From contig NC_010545.1 of NCBI RefSeq assembly GCF_000069945.1, positions 186,001-250,000 on the forward strand: DNA of 64,000 nucleotides, written 5' to 3'. Position numbers and translations under genes: made by a program. This document shows, in pieces, positions 43,952 through 53,201 of the stretch. The stretch comes from Corynebacterium urealyticum DSM 7109. GTDB taxonomy: Bacteria; Actinomycetota; Actinomycetes; Mycobacteriales; Mycobacteriaceae. Position 1 is the first letter of the stretch. Each line of letters starts with the position of its first letter. Below the pieces are notes generated by a model. That model was not told the origin of the DNA. It searched no databases and was given only the letters and a program-made list of their open reading frames with translations.

Positions 43952-45244
43952 ATGCGCTCTGCGTCCGCGTCGGAGAAGGCTTCACAGACGGGGCCGTCCG
44001 CACCGTCCACGACGTCGTCCAACGCAGCCTCCGGGACCGCCACGACGTCGTCCTCGGGAACCGCGGCGCCGTCGGGAACCGCTTCAGCGCCGACGACGAC
44101 CCACCCCAAGACCCCCTTCCTGCCCTCCCTGGAGGGACTTCGCGCGATCGCGTGCTCGGGGATCATCATCACCCACGTGGCCTTCCAAACCGGCACGGAC
44201 ACCGGCTCGCTGATCAACCAGATCATGGCGCGCACGGACTTCTTCGTGCCCGTGTTCTTCGCCCTCTCCGGCTTCTTGCTGTGGCGCCGCCAGCACGTGC
44301 AATTCCGCAACCGGCGGGGGGTGGCCAGCTACTACGTCAAGCGCCTGGGGCGCATCATGCCGGCGGCTTGGGTGATGATGCTCTTCGTCTTCCTCTTCCT
44401 GCCGGTCGCCGATAACCCCTCAGCCAAGCAGATCGTGGAGAACCTGCTCATGGCGCAGGTCTACTTCGCCGACGGCCTGGTCGGCGGCATGACGCACCTG
44501 TGGTCGCTGTCCGTCGAGCTGAGCTTCTACCTCGTGCTCCCGCTGATCGCCCTCCTGATTGGGAAACAGCCCCGCTGGCGCCGGGTGCTCGTCATCGCCG
44601 CGCTCGGGCTCATCAGCTACTACTGGGCCTTCCTGCCGCCCTTCACCGGGGAGCTGGAGCCGGGGCGGGTGAACCCGCACACGATGCCCCCGGCGTTCGC
44701 GGCCTGGTTCGCGATCGGGTTTCTCTCCGCGGAGGCGGAGGCCTGGGTGCTGGGCAACCCCGAGCGCAGCCACCGGTTGGTGGCGGCGCTGTACCGGCTG
44801 CGACCGCTGTTCTGGCTGATCGCGCTGGCGGCTCTGGTGGTCGCGGCCTTGGACGGCCCGCAGGGGCTGGTGCAGGCCACCCCGGCCGAGTTTGCGCGCC
44901 GCACGATCTACGGCACGGTCTTCGCGGCGGCTCTGATTACCCCCTATGCCCTGGCGCCGCGCTCGGCATTGCTGGAGTCCGCGCCCATGCAGGCGCTGGG
45001 GCGCTGGTCCTATGCGATCTTCCTCTGGCACATCGCGATCCTCTCGGTGGTCTTCCCGCTGCTGGGGATCCCGATGTTTAGCGGCAATCACGTCCACACG
45101 GTCATCGTGTTGATCGCGACCTTCGTGCTGACCGTGCCGGTCGCCGCGCTGAGCTACGCCTTGGTTGAGGAACCCGCCCGGGTGGGGATCAACAAGATGT
45201 GGGCGAAGTATACGGCGAGCACAACCGCAAGCAGCGCCAGCTGA
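43952..45244 (+). CDS. tmaT: TmaT-type membrane acyltransferase (mycolate acetyltransferase)
   Basis: The 430-aa acyltransferase-3 family protein has about ten membrane helices after a Ser/Thr/Ala-rich 50-residue cytoplasmic tail. The AT3 signature FLPSLEGLRAIA with His75 (IIITHV) and the loop RLGRIMPAAW are visible. ATG 43952 has GAGGAGG with a 6-nt spacer; GTG 43946 lies too close to that site. In C. glutamicum TmaT O-acetylates trehalose monocorynomycolate, a step needed for its export. The gene position equals Rv0228, beside pgfA. Its last 91 bp overlap the 3' end of aftD on the other strand. Confidence 0.85.
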   Translation: MRSASASEKASQTGPSAPSTTSSNAASGTATTSSSGTAAPSGTASAPTTTHPKTPFLPSLEGLRAIACSGIIITHVAFQTGTDTGSLINQIMARTDFFVPVFFALSGFLLWRRQHVQFRNRRGVASYYVKRLGRIMPAAWVMMLFVFLFLPVADNPSAKQIVENLLMAQVYFADGLVGGMTHLWSLSVELSFYLVLPLIALLIGKQPRWRRVLVIAALGLISYYWAFLPPFTGELEPGRVNPHTMPPAFAAWFAIGFLSAEAEAWVLGNPERSHRLVAALYRLRPLFWLIALAALVVAALDGPQGLVQATPAEFARRTIYGTVFAAALITPYALAPRSALLESAPMQALGRWSYAIFLWHIAILSVVFPLLGIPMFSGNHVHTVIVLIATFVLTVPVAALSYALVEEPARVGINKMWAKYTASTTASSAS

Positions 45245-48200
45245 ACCACCCAGGAGTCCCCGGCGTAGTGGCGGCCGGTCCACGGACCCTGCGCTGCGAG
45301 CACGGCTGCCAGGAACGCGCCCGAGCCTGCGACGATCCCCAGCACGCCCCCGGTCGGCAGGAATCGAAGGACTGGGCGCTGCTCGGCCCAGCGTTGGATG
45401 CCAGGCCGGGCGAAGGCCAGCTGCAGCAGGGCCAGCATCACCGCGAGCACCAGGCCCGGGACGCCGGCCAGCAGGAAAGCCAGGGCAGCGGTGGCGAGCA
45501 GCGCTGCCCCGCGCTGAACCCGGTTGAGCGGGGTGGCGCTGTGACCTGCGGCGCTGGCTTCGGCCTGAGCCACGTGGGCGGGCTCATCGGATACCTCGAC
45601 CGCCGCGGTGGCCTCGCCCGAGTGCTCCGCAGAACCAAGCGTTGCTGGGGCGCCCGCCCGGGTTCCCAGCCGGCGGGCGCGCCGCTCCGCCAGCGCCCAG
45701 GCCAGCACGACACCGAGAGCCAGTACCAGGCCCGCAGCCAACCACGCCTGGTAAAAGCCGGTGGCCGCGAAGCTGAGCGCGATCGTGCCGCTCACACCTG
45801 CGGGGACTACCCAACCCTGCTGCCAGCCGTTGACAACCATCGGGTGCAGGCGAATCTCGCGGGAGCCCTCGGGATCCTCCACATGCAGGGTGGCCACACG
45901 GCCCGGGTTGGCGTTGGAGGGGAGGAACACCACCCGCTGTTCCGAGGAATGCCCCAGGTGGAAGCGGTCGTCACCGCCCGAGCCACCGTCCTGGGAGACC
46001 ACCGGCAGAGTATCGGCCGCGGGTGCCTCGGAGACCGCCTCCGCGTACAGCGGTTCAGCCACGGAGAGAGCGGCCCAGCGCGCCGTCGTGGCCAGGCGGT
46101 GACGTCCTTCCGACAGGGAGAGGCGCTCCCCACAGCGGTAATCCTCCCCGTCGACGCGGACCACCGCAGACTCCGCGCGCGGCCCGGAATCCTCGCAGTC
46201 AGCGGTGTGGAGCACCAACTCCTGGCCTGCCAGGTGCTCCGGCACCGTGAACTCCCGCACCATGGAGTGCTCCGGGATCTCCTGACCGAAGACGAAGCGA
46301 TTGAGGTAGCGCGCCGAAGAACCTTGCAGCGCCGGGACGGTCGGCACACGCCGAGGCGTGACATCCTGGGCCGCCCCGGCGCCGTCCGTGGCGAAGACCT
46401 TGACCTCCGAGAATCCCACGTCCGAGAAGCTCCCCAGCAGCTGGAGGCGTACCCGATCGCCACTGCCACCCGGGATCGCGATGCGTGTGGCCTCACCGGC
46501 CTTGACCGTCACCGTCGTGCTGCCCAGCGGGCTATCCCCGGCATCGCTACGGAAGCTCTCGGCGTGGATGCGCGCATCCGAGCCCTGGGTGAGCAGGGAG
46601 ACGCTGAGGCCCCGGTGCGGCTTGTCCAGCTCCAGTTCCAGGTACTGGCCGATCGCGCGCCCCGGGCTGGGATACCACGCGGTATCCGGGTTGCCGTCCA
46701 CCGCGGCGGTGAGCGAACGGCGAGTATCTGCCCCACCGAATCCCGTAGGGTCCGCCGCGGTGCTGCTCGCCCGAACTGCGCCGCCGGTGGTGCGCACCTC
46801 AGTCAGCGGGTGCACGTCCTGGTTTGCCGGATCCGCTCCTTCTGCCACACTGGTCAGCGGATAGTCCCGCACCGGGTTCAGCACCCGCGTGGAGTCCTTG
46901 GGAGCGCGGATCTCGGAATCCGCGTTGGTCACGTTGCCGTAGTTGTGATCGCGCCGGGCGGGGGTGTCGGTGAGGGTCTGCGGGCCGCGTTCGGCGAAGG
47001 CATCCGCGCCCATGCCGGTTCCTGCGAGCTGCTGGTGAAGTGCCCGCACGCGCGGAGCATCGGTGCGGCCCAGGGCGCGGTCGGCAGCATCCAGCCGGGG
47101 GAGGGCCTCGGGCCCCGCGTGGATGACCTCTACCTGTTCGGCAGCGATCTCCCGCAGCCCACCGGCCGGTTGTGGTGCGTCGCCCCCAGTCTGCTCGGGA
47201 GTGACGGCGAAGATGCGAACCTCGGGAGCCTTCTCATCTCCGAACGCCGCGACCTCACGGAAGCCACCCGAACGCCGCAGCGTGCGCAGCACCGAATGAG
47301 CCCCCGGGGTATCCGCGGCCACCGTCAGATCAGTGCGAACCAGCACGTGGCCCACGCCCTGGGAACGCAGGGTCGCAGCCAGGGTGGGCAGGGGTTGCCC
47401 GGAGTGAACCTCGCGCTGAATGCCGTCCAGCCCGCGGATGGCATCCGGCTGCACGAGCGGCACGGAGTCGCGCACCACCCACGGCACATCCAGCAGTGGC
47501 TGGGCGGGTTCGTCGCGAGTATTGCCCCAGGTCTGGCGCCCAAAACGCGCCTGCGGGAGCAGCATGACGCGCCCGTCTTCCGGCTGGGTACTGTTCTCAT
47601 TCAGCCAGTCCGCGGCGGCCCGCCAGTACTGCGGCACGCCACGGAAACCGTCGGCTGGGGCGATCCGGCCGGACCAGCCGGGGGCGGTGGCCAGCACGGT
47701 CAGAAGCACGGCGGCGAACACCTTCACCACATGGGGGTTCTTCTCCGGGTGGCGCCACTGCTTCATGCCCGCCCGGTCCCGGCCAGGCACCTGCACGTGA
47801 GCCAGCGCGTGGGCTACGCCCACCATCAGCGGCAGCCGCACCAGGACGTCGAACTTGTGCAGGTTGCGCAGCGCGGCCCCTGCACCGTCGAGGAAGGACC
47901 GCGCCCCGCCGGAGAGCACGGAGAAGGGATCCACCGCGACCCCGAGCGCGACCAGCCCCACGCCGAGCATGCTCAGCCACACCCCGGCGGCTGGGAGAGT
48001 GCGCCGGGCAAGCCCCCACAGGCCGAGTAGTGCCACCGCGAGGGTGGCAAGGATGAATACCGGCTCGCTGACCAGGGCAGCGCCAGCTACGCGCTCGGAG
48101 GAGAGAAAGGGAACCCAGCTGGTTGTGCCCCGCAGGTTCTCCAGCAGATTCAGCCAGCGGGTGGTCAGCGAACTCGACTCGATGTAGTCCGTGAAAGGCG

Positions 48201-49026
48201 GGGAGTAGCGGCCCAGGATCAGCAGCGGGCCGACCCACCAGAAGCAGACGGCCAGGCCTGCGGGCACCCACCAGCGGCTGAAGTAGGCCACCTGCCCCCG
48301 GGAGTCGCGGCGCAGCCAGGCGACGAGCCAGAAGATCACCGCCGGCAGGATTGCCACGGCGGTGGCCACCGCGTTGACCGCGCCCATGCACAGGGCTGCC
48401 ACTGCGCTGCGCAGCGCGGCCCGGCGCAACAGGGCCTTCTCCTCGGCGCTCAGGGCACGGTCAGCGGAGTCCGCGGTGGCATCACCGCCTGCGCCCGAGG
48501 AATGGCCGGCATCACCGCCGGCCCCAGCCCACGGCCGCAGCACGTCGACGAGAGGCAGCAGCACCCACGGCGCCAGCGCGCACACCCAGGCCTCGGAAGA
48601 AATCGCCCCCAAGGTGGTGAGCACCCGGGGAGAGAGCGCGAAGAGCACGCCCGCCAGGATGCGGGAGAAATTGTTCCCGACCGGCAGCTTCTCCAGCAGC
48701 CGGACCATCCCCGCGAAGGCCAGAAACAGCAGCAGCGCCCACCACAGGCGCTGGGTGACCCACGCAGGCAGCCAGGAAAAGAGCGCAAAAAACAGGCCGT
48801 GCGGGAAGAGGTACCCGTAGGCCTGGTTCTGTAGCTGCCCCAGCGGGAAAACCTCAGTCCACGGCTGGAGCGCTTGCGCAAGAAAGCCCCAGGGGTTCTG
48901 AATCAGGTCGAGCTTGGTGTCAGCGACCGATAGCCCAGGGGCTTGGAGAAAGGCGAAGGCCAGCCACCCGACGGCGCACAACAGCCACGCGCGGCTGCGC
49001 ATGCTCGAGTGGACGGGGGCCTTCAC
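45154..49026 (-). CDS. aftD: AftD, alpha-(1->3)-arabinofuranosyltransferase
   Basis: The 1290-aa GT-C membrane glycosyltransferase adds arabinofuranose branches to arabinogalactan and lipoarabinomannan from decaprenylphosphoryl-arabinose. An N-terminal block of about 11 helices contains the GT-C-type acidic motif SVADTKLDL near residue 35. A very large extracytoplasmic region with carbohydrate-binding-like beta domains follows (for example PDTAWYPSPGRAIGQYLELELD). Two to four helices close the protein. Size and architecture match AftD/DUF3367 (Rv0236c). The start may be GTG 49026 or ATG 49002; neither has a good ribosome site. DUF2613 upstream and the lpqI gene nearby match Rv0236A and Rv0237. 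Confidence 0.92.
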   Translation of the reverse strand: MKAPVHSSMRSRAWLLCAVGWLAFAFLQAPGLSVADTKLDLIQNPWGFLAQALQPWTEVFPLGQLQNQAYGYLFPHGLFFALFSWLPAWVTQRLWWALLLFLAFAGMVRLLEKLPVGNNFSRILAGVLFALSPRVLTTLGAISSEAWVCALAPWVLLPLVDVLRPWAGAGGDAGHSSGAGGDATADSADRALSAEEKALLRRAALRSAVAALCMGAVNAVATAVAILPAVIFWLVAWLRRDSRGQVAYFSRWWVPAGLAVCFWWVGPLLILGRYSPPFTDYIESSSLTTRWLNLLENLRGTTSWVPFLSSERVAGAALVSEPVFILATLAVALLGLWGLARRTLPAAGVWLSMLGVGLVALGVAVDPFSVLSGGARSFLDGAGAALRNLHKFDVLVRLPLMVGVAHALAHVQVPGRDRAGMKQWRHPEKNPHVVKVFAAVLLTVLATAPGWSGRIAPADGFRGVPQYWRAAADWLNENSTQPEDGRVMLLPQARFGRQTWGNTRDEPAQPLLDVPWVVRDSVPLVQPDAIRGLDGIQREVHSGQPLPTLAATLRSQGVGHVLVRTDLTVAADTPGAHSVLRTLRRSGGFREVAAFGDEKAPEVRIFAVTPEQTGGDAPQPAGGLREIAAEQVEVIHAGPEALPRLDAADRALGRTDAPRVRALHQQLAGTGMGADAFAERGPQTLTDTPARRDHNYGNVTNADSEIRAPKDSTRVLNPVRDYPLTSVAEGADPANQDVHPLTEVRTTGGAVRASSTAADPTGFGGADTRRSLTAAVDGNPDTAWYPSPGRAIGQYLELELDKPHRGLSVSLLTQGSDARIHAESFRSDAGDSPLGSTTVTVKAGEATRIAIPGGSGDRVRLQLLGSFSDVGFSEVKVFATDGAGAAQDVTPRRVPTVPALQGSSARYLNRFVFGQEIPEHSMVREFTVPEHLAGQELVLHTADCEDSGPRAESAVVRVDGEDYRCGERLSLSEGRHRLATTARWAALSVAEPLYAEAVSEAPAADTLPVVSQDGGSGGDDRFHLGHSSEQRVVFLPSNANPGRVATLHVEDPEGSREIRLHPMVVNGWQQGWVVPAGVSGTIALSFAATGFYQAWLAAGLVLALGVVLAWALAERRARRLGTRAGAPATLGSAEHSGEATAAVEVSDEPAHVAQAEASAAGHSATPLNRVQRGAALLATAALAFLLAGVPGLVLAVMLALLQLAFARPGIQRWAEQRPVLRFLPTGGVLGIVAGSGAFLAAVLAAQGPWTGRHYAGDSWVVQLALLAVVLAVYFAHILLIPTRAGSSTKA

Positions 49027-49051
49027 CTAGCGGATAGCGTGCAGCGTTGAG

Positions 49052-49261
49052 TTAGCTCTCGACGCGGCCGCCGTACTGCACGGCACCCAGGAATGCGCTG
49101 TCCTGATCGACGGCGACAGCCTCTGCGGAAGGCAGGCTCGTGTTATCGGCGGCAGCGCCGGCGCCAAAAGCGACGAGGCCACCGAGGATGGCGCCCGAAA
49201 CGATAGCGGCGATGGCCGGGCCGGCGGTGCGGCGTGGTGCGGAGTCGTTCTCGAATGGCAT
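49052..49261 (-). CDS. DUF2613 small membrane or secreted protein (Rv0236A homologue)
   Basis: The 69-aa protein has one hydrophobic helix (AIAAIVSGAILGGLVAFGAGAA) and a short acidic extracytoplasmic tail ending in GAVQYGGRVES. ATG 49261 has AAGGAT upstream. Size, sequence and location directly before aftD match DUF2613/Rv0236A. It is likely translated together with aftD (25-bp gap). Function is unknown; a small accessory subunit of AftD is a reasonable guess from conserved linkage. Confidence 0.85.
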   Translation of the reverse strand: MPFENDSAPRRTAGPAIAAIVSGAILGGLVAFGAGAAADNTSLPSAEAVAVDQDSAFLGAVQYGGRVES

Positions 49262-49360
49262 GGGAATCCTTAAATTGCTTCGTCGTGGTGCCCCACCTCC
49301 CCAACCGGAGAGGAGTGGCGCTGGGTGTTGTGGACTTATGTAGTGGTGAACCCCAAGTCC

Positions 49361-49927
49361 TTAATCGTCCTCGGCTGCCGGGACGATAAGCACTGGCCGA
49401 CCAGCATTCTTCACGATGCTGTCGGAGACGCTGGACTGCAGGATGGACTTCCACCCGCTGAGCGCCCGGGAACCAGTGACAATGATGTCTACATCGAGCT
49501 CTTCTGCAGCGTCGACGATGGCGCTCCAGATGGCTGTTTCAGACTCTACCAAAAAGGGTTCGGTGGCAAAGCCGTTTTTGCGAGCAAACTCCACACCTTC
49601 GCGGCAGGTGGCCACAGCCTCGGTATATGCGGGGTCCTCGTTCTCGTTTTCCTCCGGCGAATCCACCGACCAATCGTGCTGCATCATTCCGCTCATCCCC
49701 GCGGCGCGGGCGGCCTGGCGGTGGATGGGCTCCCACACGGTGAGGATGTAGGCGTTGTTCGCGGACAGGAAGCGCCCGGCGTATTCGATGGCCGCCTTGG
49801 CCTGCTCGCCGCCGTCGTAGGCAATGAGGACGGTATCGCCCTTCAGGCTGCCGGTGCTGCCTTCCTGCGCCTCTGGCTGTGGGGCGGGGGCGGATGCATC
49901 CTGGGCGGTCTGGGCGGGATCAGTCAC
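49361..49927 (-). CDS. universal stress protein (UspA family)
   Basis: The 188-aa single-domain USP starts at GTG 49927, preceded by GAGGAAGG at a 7-nt distance; the longer open frame lacks such a site. After a 45-residue Ala/Pro/Gln-rich tail the fold begins with DTVLIAYDGGEQA, and ends with IVTGSRALSGWKSILQSSVSDSIVKNAGRPVLIVP. The ATP-binding G-x2-G-x9-G-S/T pattern is altered (GSRALSGWKSILQSSVS), so nucleotide binding is possible but not certain. Its stress role is inferred from the family only. Confidence 0.88.
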   Translation of the reverse strand: MTDPAQTAQDASAPAPQPEAQEGSTGSLKGDTVLIAYDGGEQAKAAIEYAGRFLSANNAYILTVWEPIHRQAARAAGMSGMMQHDWSVDSPEENENEDPAYTEAVATCREGVEFARKNGFATEPFLVESETAIWSAIVDAAEELDVDIIVTGSRALSGWKSILQSSVSDSIVKNAGRPVLIVPAAEDD

Positions 49928-50004
49928 GGTGTGCCTTCCTCGTTTTGGGTTTGCCGGCTTCATGCCAGCACTTGTTGCTCTTCTCCCCAGGTTAGTACGT
50001 TGGA

Positions 50005-51210
50005 ATGATGACTTCCCGTCTTTGCCTTCTTCCCCGTTTCCGCAGTAGGACGGCGCGTCCCGCCGCCGCTGCTCTCCTGGTCGCTGGCCTAAGCCTGGCT
50101 GCCGGCTGTTCTTCCGGGGAGGAGGACGCAGCTCTTACTTCCGCCTCGTCTTCTTCTATGACGACGACGCCCCCGGCCAGCACCCCAGAGACCACGCCGC
50201 CGGCACCGCAGGTGCCGGCCGAGGAACTCGCACCGAAACTCCTCGCGGTCGGGGTGACGGACTTCGAGAGCGCGCGGGCGGCCGTGGACGCCGGGGTGCG
50301 GCACCTCTTCTTCGGCACCGGTTCGGACTTCAGCATGCTCAATGGGCAGGGTGACCCCGAGCGGAGCATCGCCGCGCTGCAGCGCCGGGCGGGGGAGCCG
50401 CTGCGGGTATCCGTCGACGAGGAGGGCGGGATGGTCCAGCGGCTCTCCGAGCTGATCGGCACCCTGCCCGCGCCCCGGGACATGGCCCGCACCATGACCC
50501 CTGAGCAGGTGCGGGGCATGATGGCGGAGCACGGCCGGAAGATGGCCGAGCTGGGATTCACCGTGGACTTCGCCCCCTCCATCGACCTGGCTGGCGGCGA
50601 GAATATCGAGGACAACGCGATCGGCTCGCGTTCCTTCGGGTCCGATCCACAGGTCGTCGCCCGCTACGCCCGCGCCTACGTGGAGGGCCTCCTGGATGCT
50701 GGCATCACCCCGGTGCTCAAGCACTTCCCGGGTCATGGCCACGCCAACGGGGATTCCCACACCGGTGAGGTCTTCGTCCCGCCGGTGGAACAGCTCAAGC
50801 AGGCTGACCTGAAGCCTTTCGCCGAGCTGTTGGAGATCCCGGGGGTCGAGGTGATGATGGGGCACGTCCAGGCGCGGGGGCTGAACCCCGACGAGCCGGC
50901 CTCTGTCAGCCCAGCCACCTATGGGCTGCTCCGCAAGGGCTGGGAGGGCTTCGGCGGCTACCAGGGGGTCGTCTACACCGACGACCTCACCGGGATGCGC
51001 GCGATCACCGACCGCTACCCAGGCGCAGAGGCCGTCGTCGCGGCGCTATCCGCGGGAGCTGACCAGGGGCTGACAGCCGCCGGTGCCTTCGACCTTCCCG
51101 AGCTCATTAGCGCGGTCACCGAGGCGATCCGCAACGGGGAGATCGCGCCCGAACAAGCCCAGCGCAGCGCCGAACGTCTCGCCCCGCCTGCGGAAGAAAC
51201 GGAAAACTAA
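50005..51210 (+). CDS. lpqI: LpqI-type lipoprotein, GH3 beta-N-acetylglucosaminidase
   Basis: The 401-aa glycoside hydrolase family 3 (NagZ-like) enzyme probably releases N-acetylglucosamine from cell-wall muropeptides. The N-terminus is a lipoprotein signal ending in LAAGC-S, so it is anchored outside the membrane, unlike cytosolic NagZ. The motif KHFPGHGHANGDSH carries the general acid His-Asp dyad, and the nucleophile is in YTDDLTGM (Asp326 or Asp327). ATG 50005 and 50008 are equivalent; GTTGGA precedes them. Nearness to aftD and DUF2613 matches Rv0237/LpqI. It diverges from the USP gene. Confidence 0.9.
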   Translation: MMTSRLCLLPRFRSRTARPAAAALLVAGLSLAAGCSSGEEDAALTSASSSSMTTTPPASTPETTPPAPQVPAEELAPKLLAVGVTDFESARAAVDAGVRHLFFGTGSDFSMLNGQGDPERSIAALQRRAGEPLRVSVDEEGGMVQRLSELIGTLPAPRDMARTMTPEQVRGMMAEHGRKMAELGFTVDFAPSIDLAGGENIEDNAIGSRSFGSDPQVVARYARAYVEGLLDAGITPVLKHFPGHGHANGDSHTGEVFVPPVEQLKQADLKPFAELLEIPGVEVMMGHVQARGLNPDEPASVSPATYGLLRKGWEGFGGYQGVVYTDDLTGMRAITDRYPGAEAVVAALSAGADQGLTAAGAFDLPELISAVTEAIRNGEIAPEQAQRSAERLAPPAEETEN

Positions 51211-51385
51211 GGCCGTCGATGGCCTGAGCGCCCACCGCCTGCGCGGAAGCTAAAGACCTGAGAAAGTTCCTAGAAACGCTGGTCGGCCTATAGACTGTGC
51301 CTTATTGCTGGGCGCGGGCATCTTCACACGCTGGATGGAACCGCGCCTTGCCTTTTCAGGAATCGAACTAGGAAGGTGCGCCGTC

Positions 51386-53116
51386 ATGGCGGCAGCTGCG
51401 AAAAAGAAGACTGTAAAGCCGCGCCACAAGCGCCGCCGCTGGCCCCTGTTTGTCTGGGGACTCCTTGTTCTCCTCGGCCTCGGCGGGGTCCTCTACGGAG
51501 TGGACTACGCTATGAGCGAGGGCAAGGTGCCCCGCGGCGTGACCGTGGGTGGGGTGGACATCGGCGGGCTGCCGAAGGACCAGGCGGAACAGCGCCTCGT
51601 CAACAACCTCGGCGACGTCGTGCGCCAGCCGGTCACCGTCAACGCGGGTAACATGTCCAGCATCGTCGACCCGCGCGACTCCGGCCTGCAGGTCGACTGG
51701 TCCAAGACCGTCGACCAGGCTGGGCAGCAGCCGCTGAACCCGATCACTCGCATCCGCAGCTTCTTCCAGACCCGCGAGGTCGGCATCGTCTCCCAGTTCC
51801 ACGAGGGACCACTCGCGACGACCCTGCGCCGCGTCACCGATGAGCTCACTCGCGAGCCAGAGAACGCGCACGTCTCCATCACGGAGAAGGGCAAGCCGAA
51901 GGTCGTCGTCGATAAGCCGGGGCAGACCGTCAACCGAGACCTGGTCGACGCGCGGATCCGGGAACACTGGCTGAACAAGGACCGCACCGTGCACGTCGAC
52001 GCGGACGTCGTGGAGTCCAACATCCCGAAGTCCGCGGCGGAAGAGATGGTGGAGAAGGTCATCAAGCCGGCTACCAGCAGCGACGTCGTCTTCAAGGGAA
52101 GGGATAACGTGAACGGCACGCTGCGGGCGGAGGACATGGCGCACGTCATCAGCTTCAACGAGAAGCCGGGCAAGGAGCCGGGCACTGGCACCTTCGAGCC
52201 GGTGTATTCCACCGAGGCGGCGAAGAAGATTCTGCAGCCGCAGCTTGCAGAGACCGAAGTGGAGTTCCGCAATGCGGGCTTCAACTTCAAGGGCCGCGAC
52301 ATTGAGGTTATCCCGCACCAGGACGGCGTGGAGATCGAGTGGGATAAAACCCTGGGAGACCTGGGCAAGAAGGTGCTGGACAAGAAGCACCGCGAGCACA
52401 AGGTCTTCTACGAGGACAAGAAGGCTGAGTACACGACCGAGGAGGCAGAGAAGGCCCACTTCGACGACGTGGTCGGCAGCTTCACGACCCACGGATTCAG
52501 CGCATCCTCCGGCGTGAATATCCGCCGCGTCGCGGAGATGGTCGACGGGGCTATCGTCCTGCCAGGCGAGACCTTCAGCCTGAACGGCCACACCGGGCCG
52601 CGCGGCAAGGAGCAGGGCTTCGTGGAATCCGGCATCATCGTTGACGGTCAGGCCGGCGAGGCCGTGGGCGGCGGCATTTCCCAGTTCGCCACCACGCTGT
52701 ATAACGCCTCTTATTTTGCGGGCATGGAAGACGTGGCCCACACGCCGCACTCCTACTACATCTCCCGCTACCCGGCGGGCCGCGAGGCCACGGTCTTTGA
52801 GGGCGCGATCGACCTGCAGTTCAAGAACCCGTTCGACACCCCGGTGCTGATCGAGGCATCAGCGGGATCGGATAGCGTGACCGTGCGGATGCGCGGCGTG
52901 AAGCAGGTTGAGGTGGAGTCCATCGCGGGATTCCGCACCAACCCCACGAAGCCGGAGGTCCGCAAGGGCAAGGGCGATAAGTGCATCCCGTCGGGTGGTG
53001 CGCCAGGCTTCACGGTCACGGACACCCGCGTGATCAAGGACCTGCGCGGCAAGGAGATCAAGCGCGAGACGCAGACCACGGTCTACGATCCGCAGCCGAT
53101 CGTTCGCTGCAGCTAG
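51386..53116 (+). CDS. VanW family protein with YoaR-type peptidoglycan-binding domain
   Basis: The 576-aa membrane-anchored protein has a Lys/Arg-rich start, one helix (FVWGLLVLLGLGGVLYGVDYA) at about 22-42, YoaR/PG_binding_4-like repeats between 50 and 370, and a C-terminal VanW domain from about 375 (GFSASSGVNIRRVAEMVDGA, LPGETFSLNGHTGPR, GGGISQFATTLYNA). ATG 51386 has AGGAAGG at a 9-nt distance; the frame upstream crosses the promoter region. VanW proteins occur in cell-wall contexts but their activity is not established. A TATAGACT -10-like element lies near 51288. A strong terminator follows. Confidence 0.87.
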   Translation: MAAAAKKKTVKPRHKRRRWPLFVWGLLVLLGLGGVLYGVDYAMSEGKVPRGVTVGGVDIGGLPKDQAEQRLVNNLGDVVRQPVTVNAGNMSSIVDPRDSGLQVDWSKTVDQAGQQPLNPITRIRSFFQTREVGIVSQFHEGPLATTLRRVTDELTREPENAHVSITEKGKPKVVVDKPGQTVNRDLVDARIREHWLNKDRTVHVDADVVESNIPKSAAEEMVEKVIKPATSSDVVFKGRDNVNGTLRAEDMAHVISFNEKPGKEPGTGTFEPVYSTEAAKKILQPQLAETEVEFRNAGFNFKGRDIEVIPHQDGVEIEWDKTLGDLGKKVLDKKHREHKVFYEDKKAEYTTEEAEKAHFDDVVGSFTTHGFSASSGVNIRRVAEMVDGAIVLPGETFSLNGHTGPRGKEQGFVESGIIVDGQAGEAVGGGISQFATTLYNASYFAGMEDVAHTPHSYYISRYPAGREATVFEGAIDLQFKNPFDTPVLIEASAGSDSVTVRMRGVKQVEVESIAGFRTNPTKPEVRKGKGDKCIPSGGAPGFTVTDTRVIKDLRGKEIKRETQTTVYDPQPIVRCS

Positions 53117-53129
53117 CAACGAGATCGTG

Positions 53130-53164
53130 ATGGGCGCCCCTCTGGATGGGGCGCCCATTGTTGT
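53130..53164 (+). terminator. terminator after the VanW gene
   Basis: ATGGGCGCCCC and GGGGCGCCCAT form an 11-bp perfect stem with a 7-nt loop, followed by TGTTGT. It lies between convergent genes. Confidence 0.8.
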
Positions 53165-53201
53165 CGCACGGGCAGTGCGCCGTTGTGTGAAGGGGCCGAG
53201 C

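Noticed and set aside
45199..48030. 943-codon open frame antisense to aftD
   Set aside because: Same effect of codon bias. No ribosome site, no recognisable domain, and aftD is well supported.
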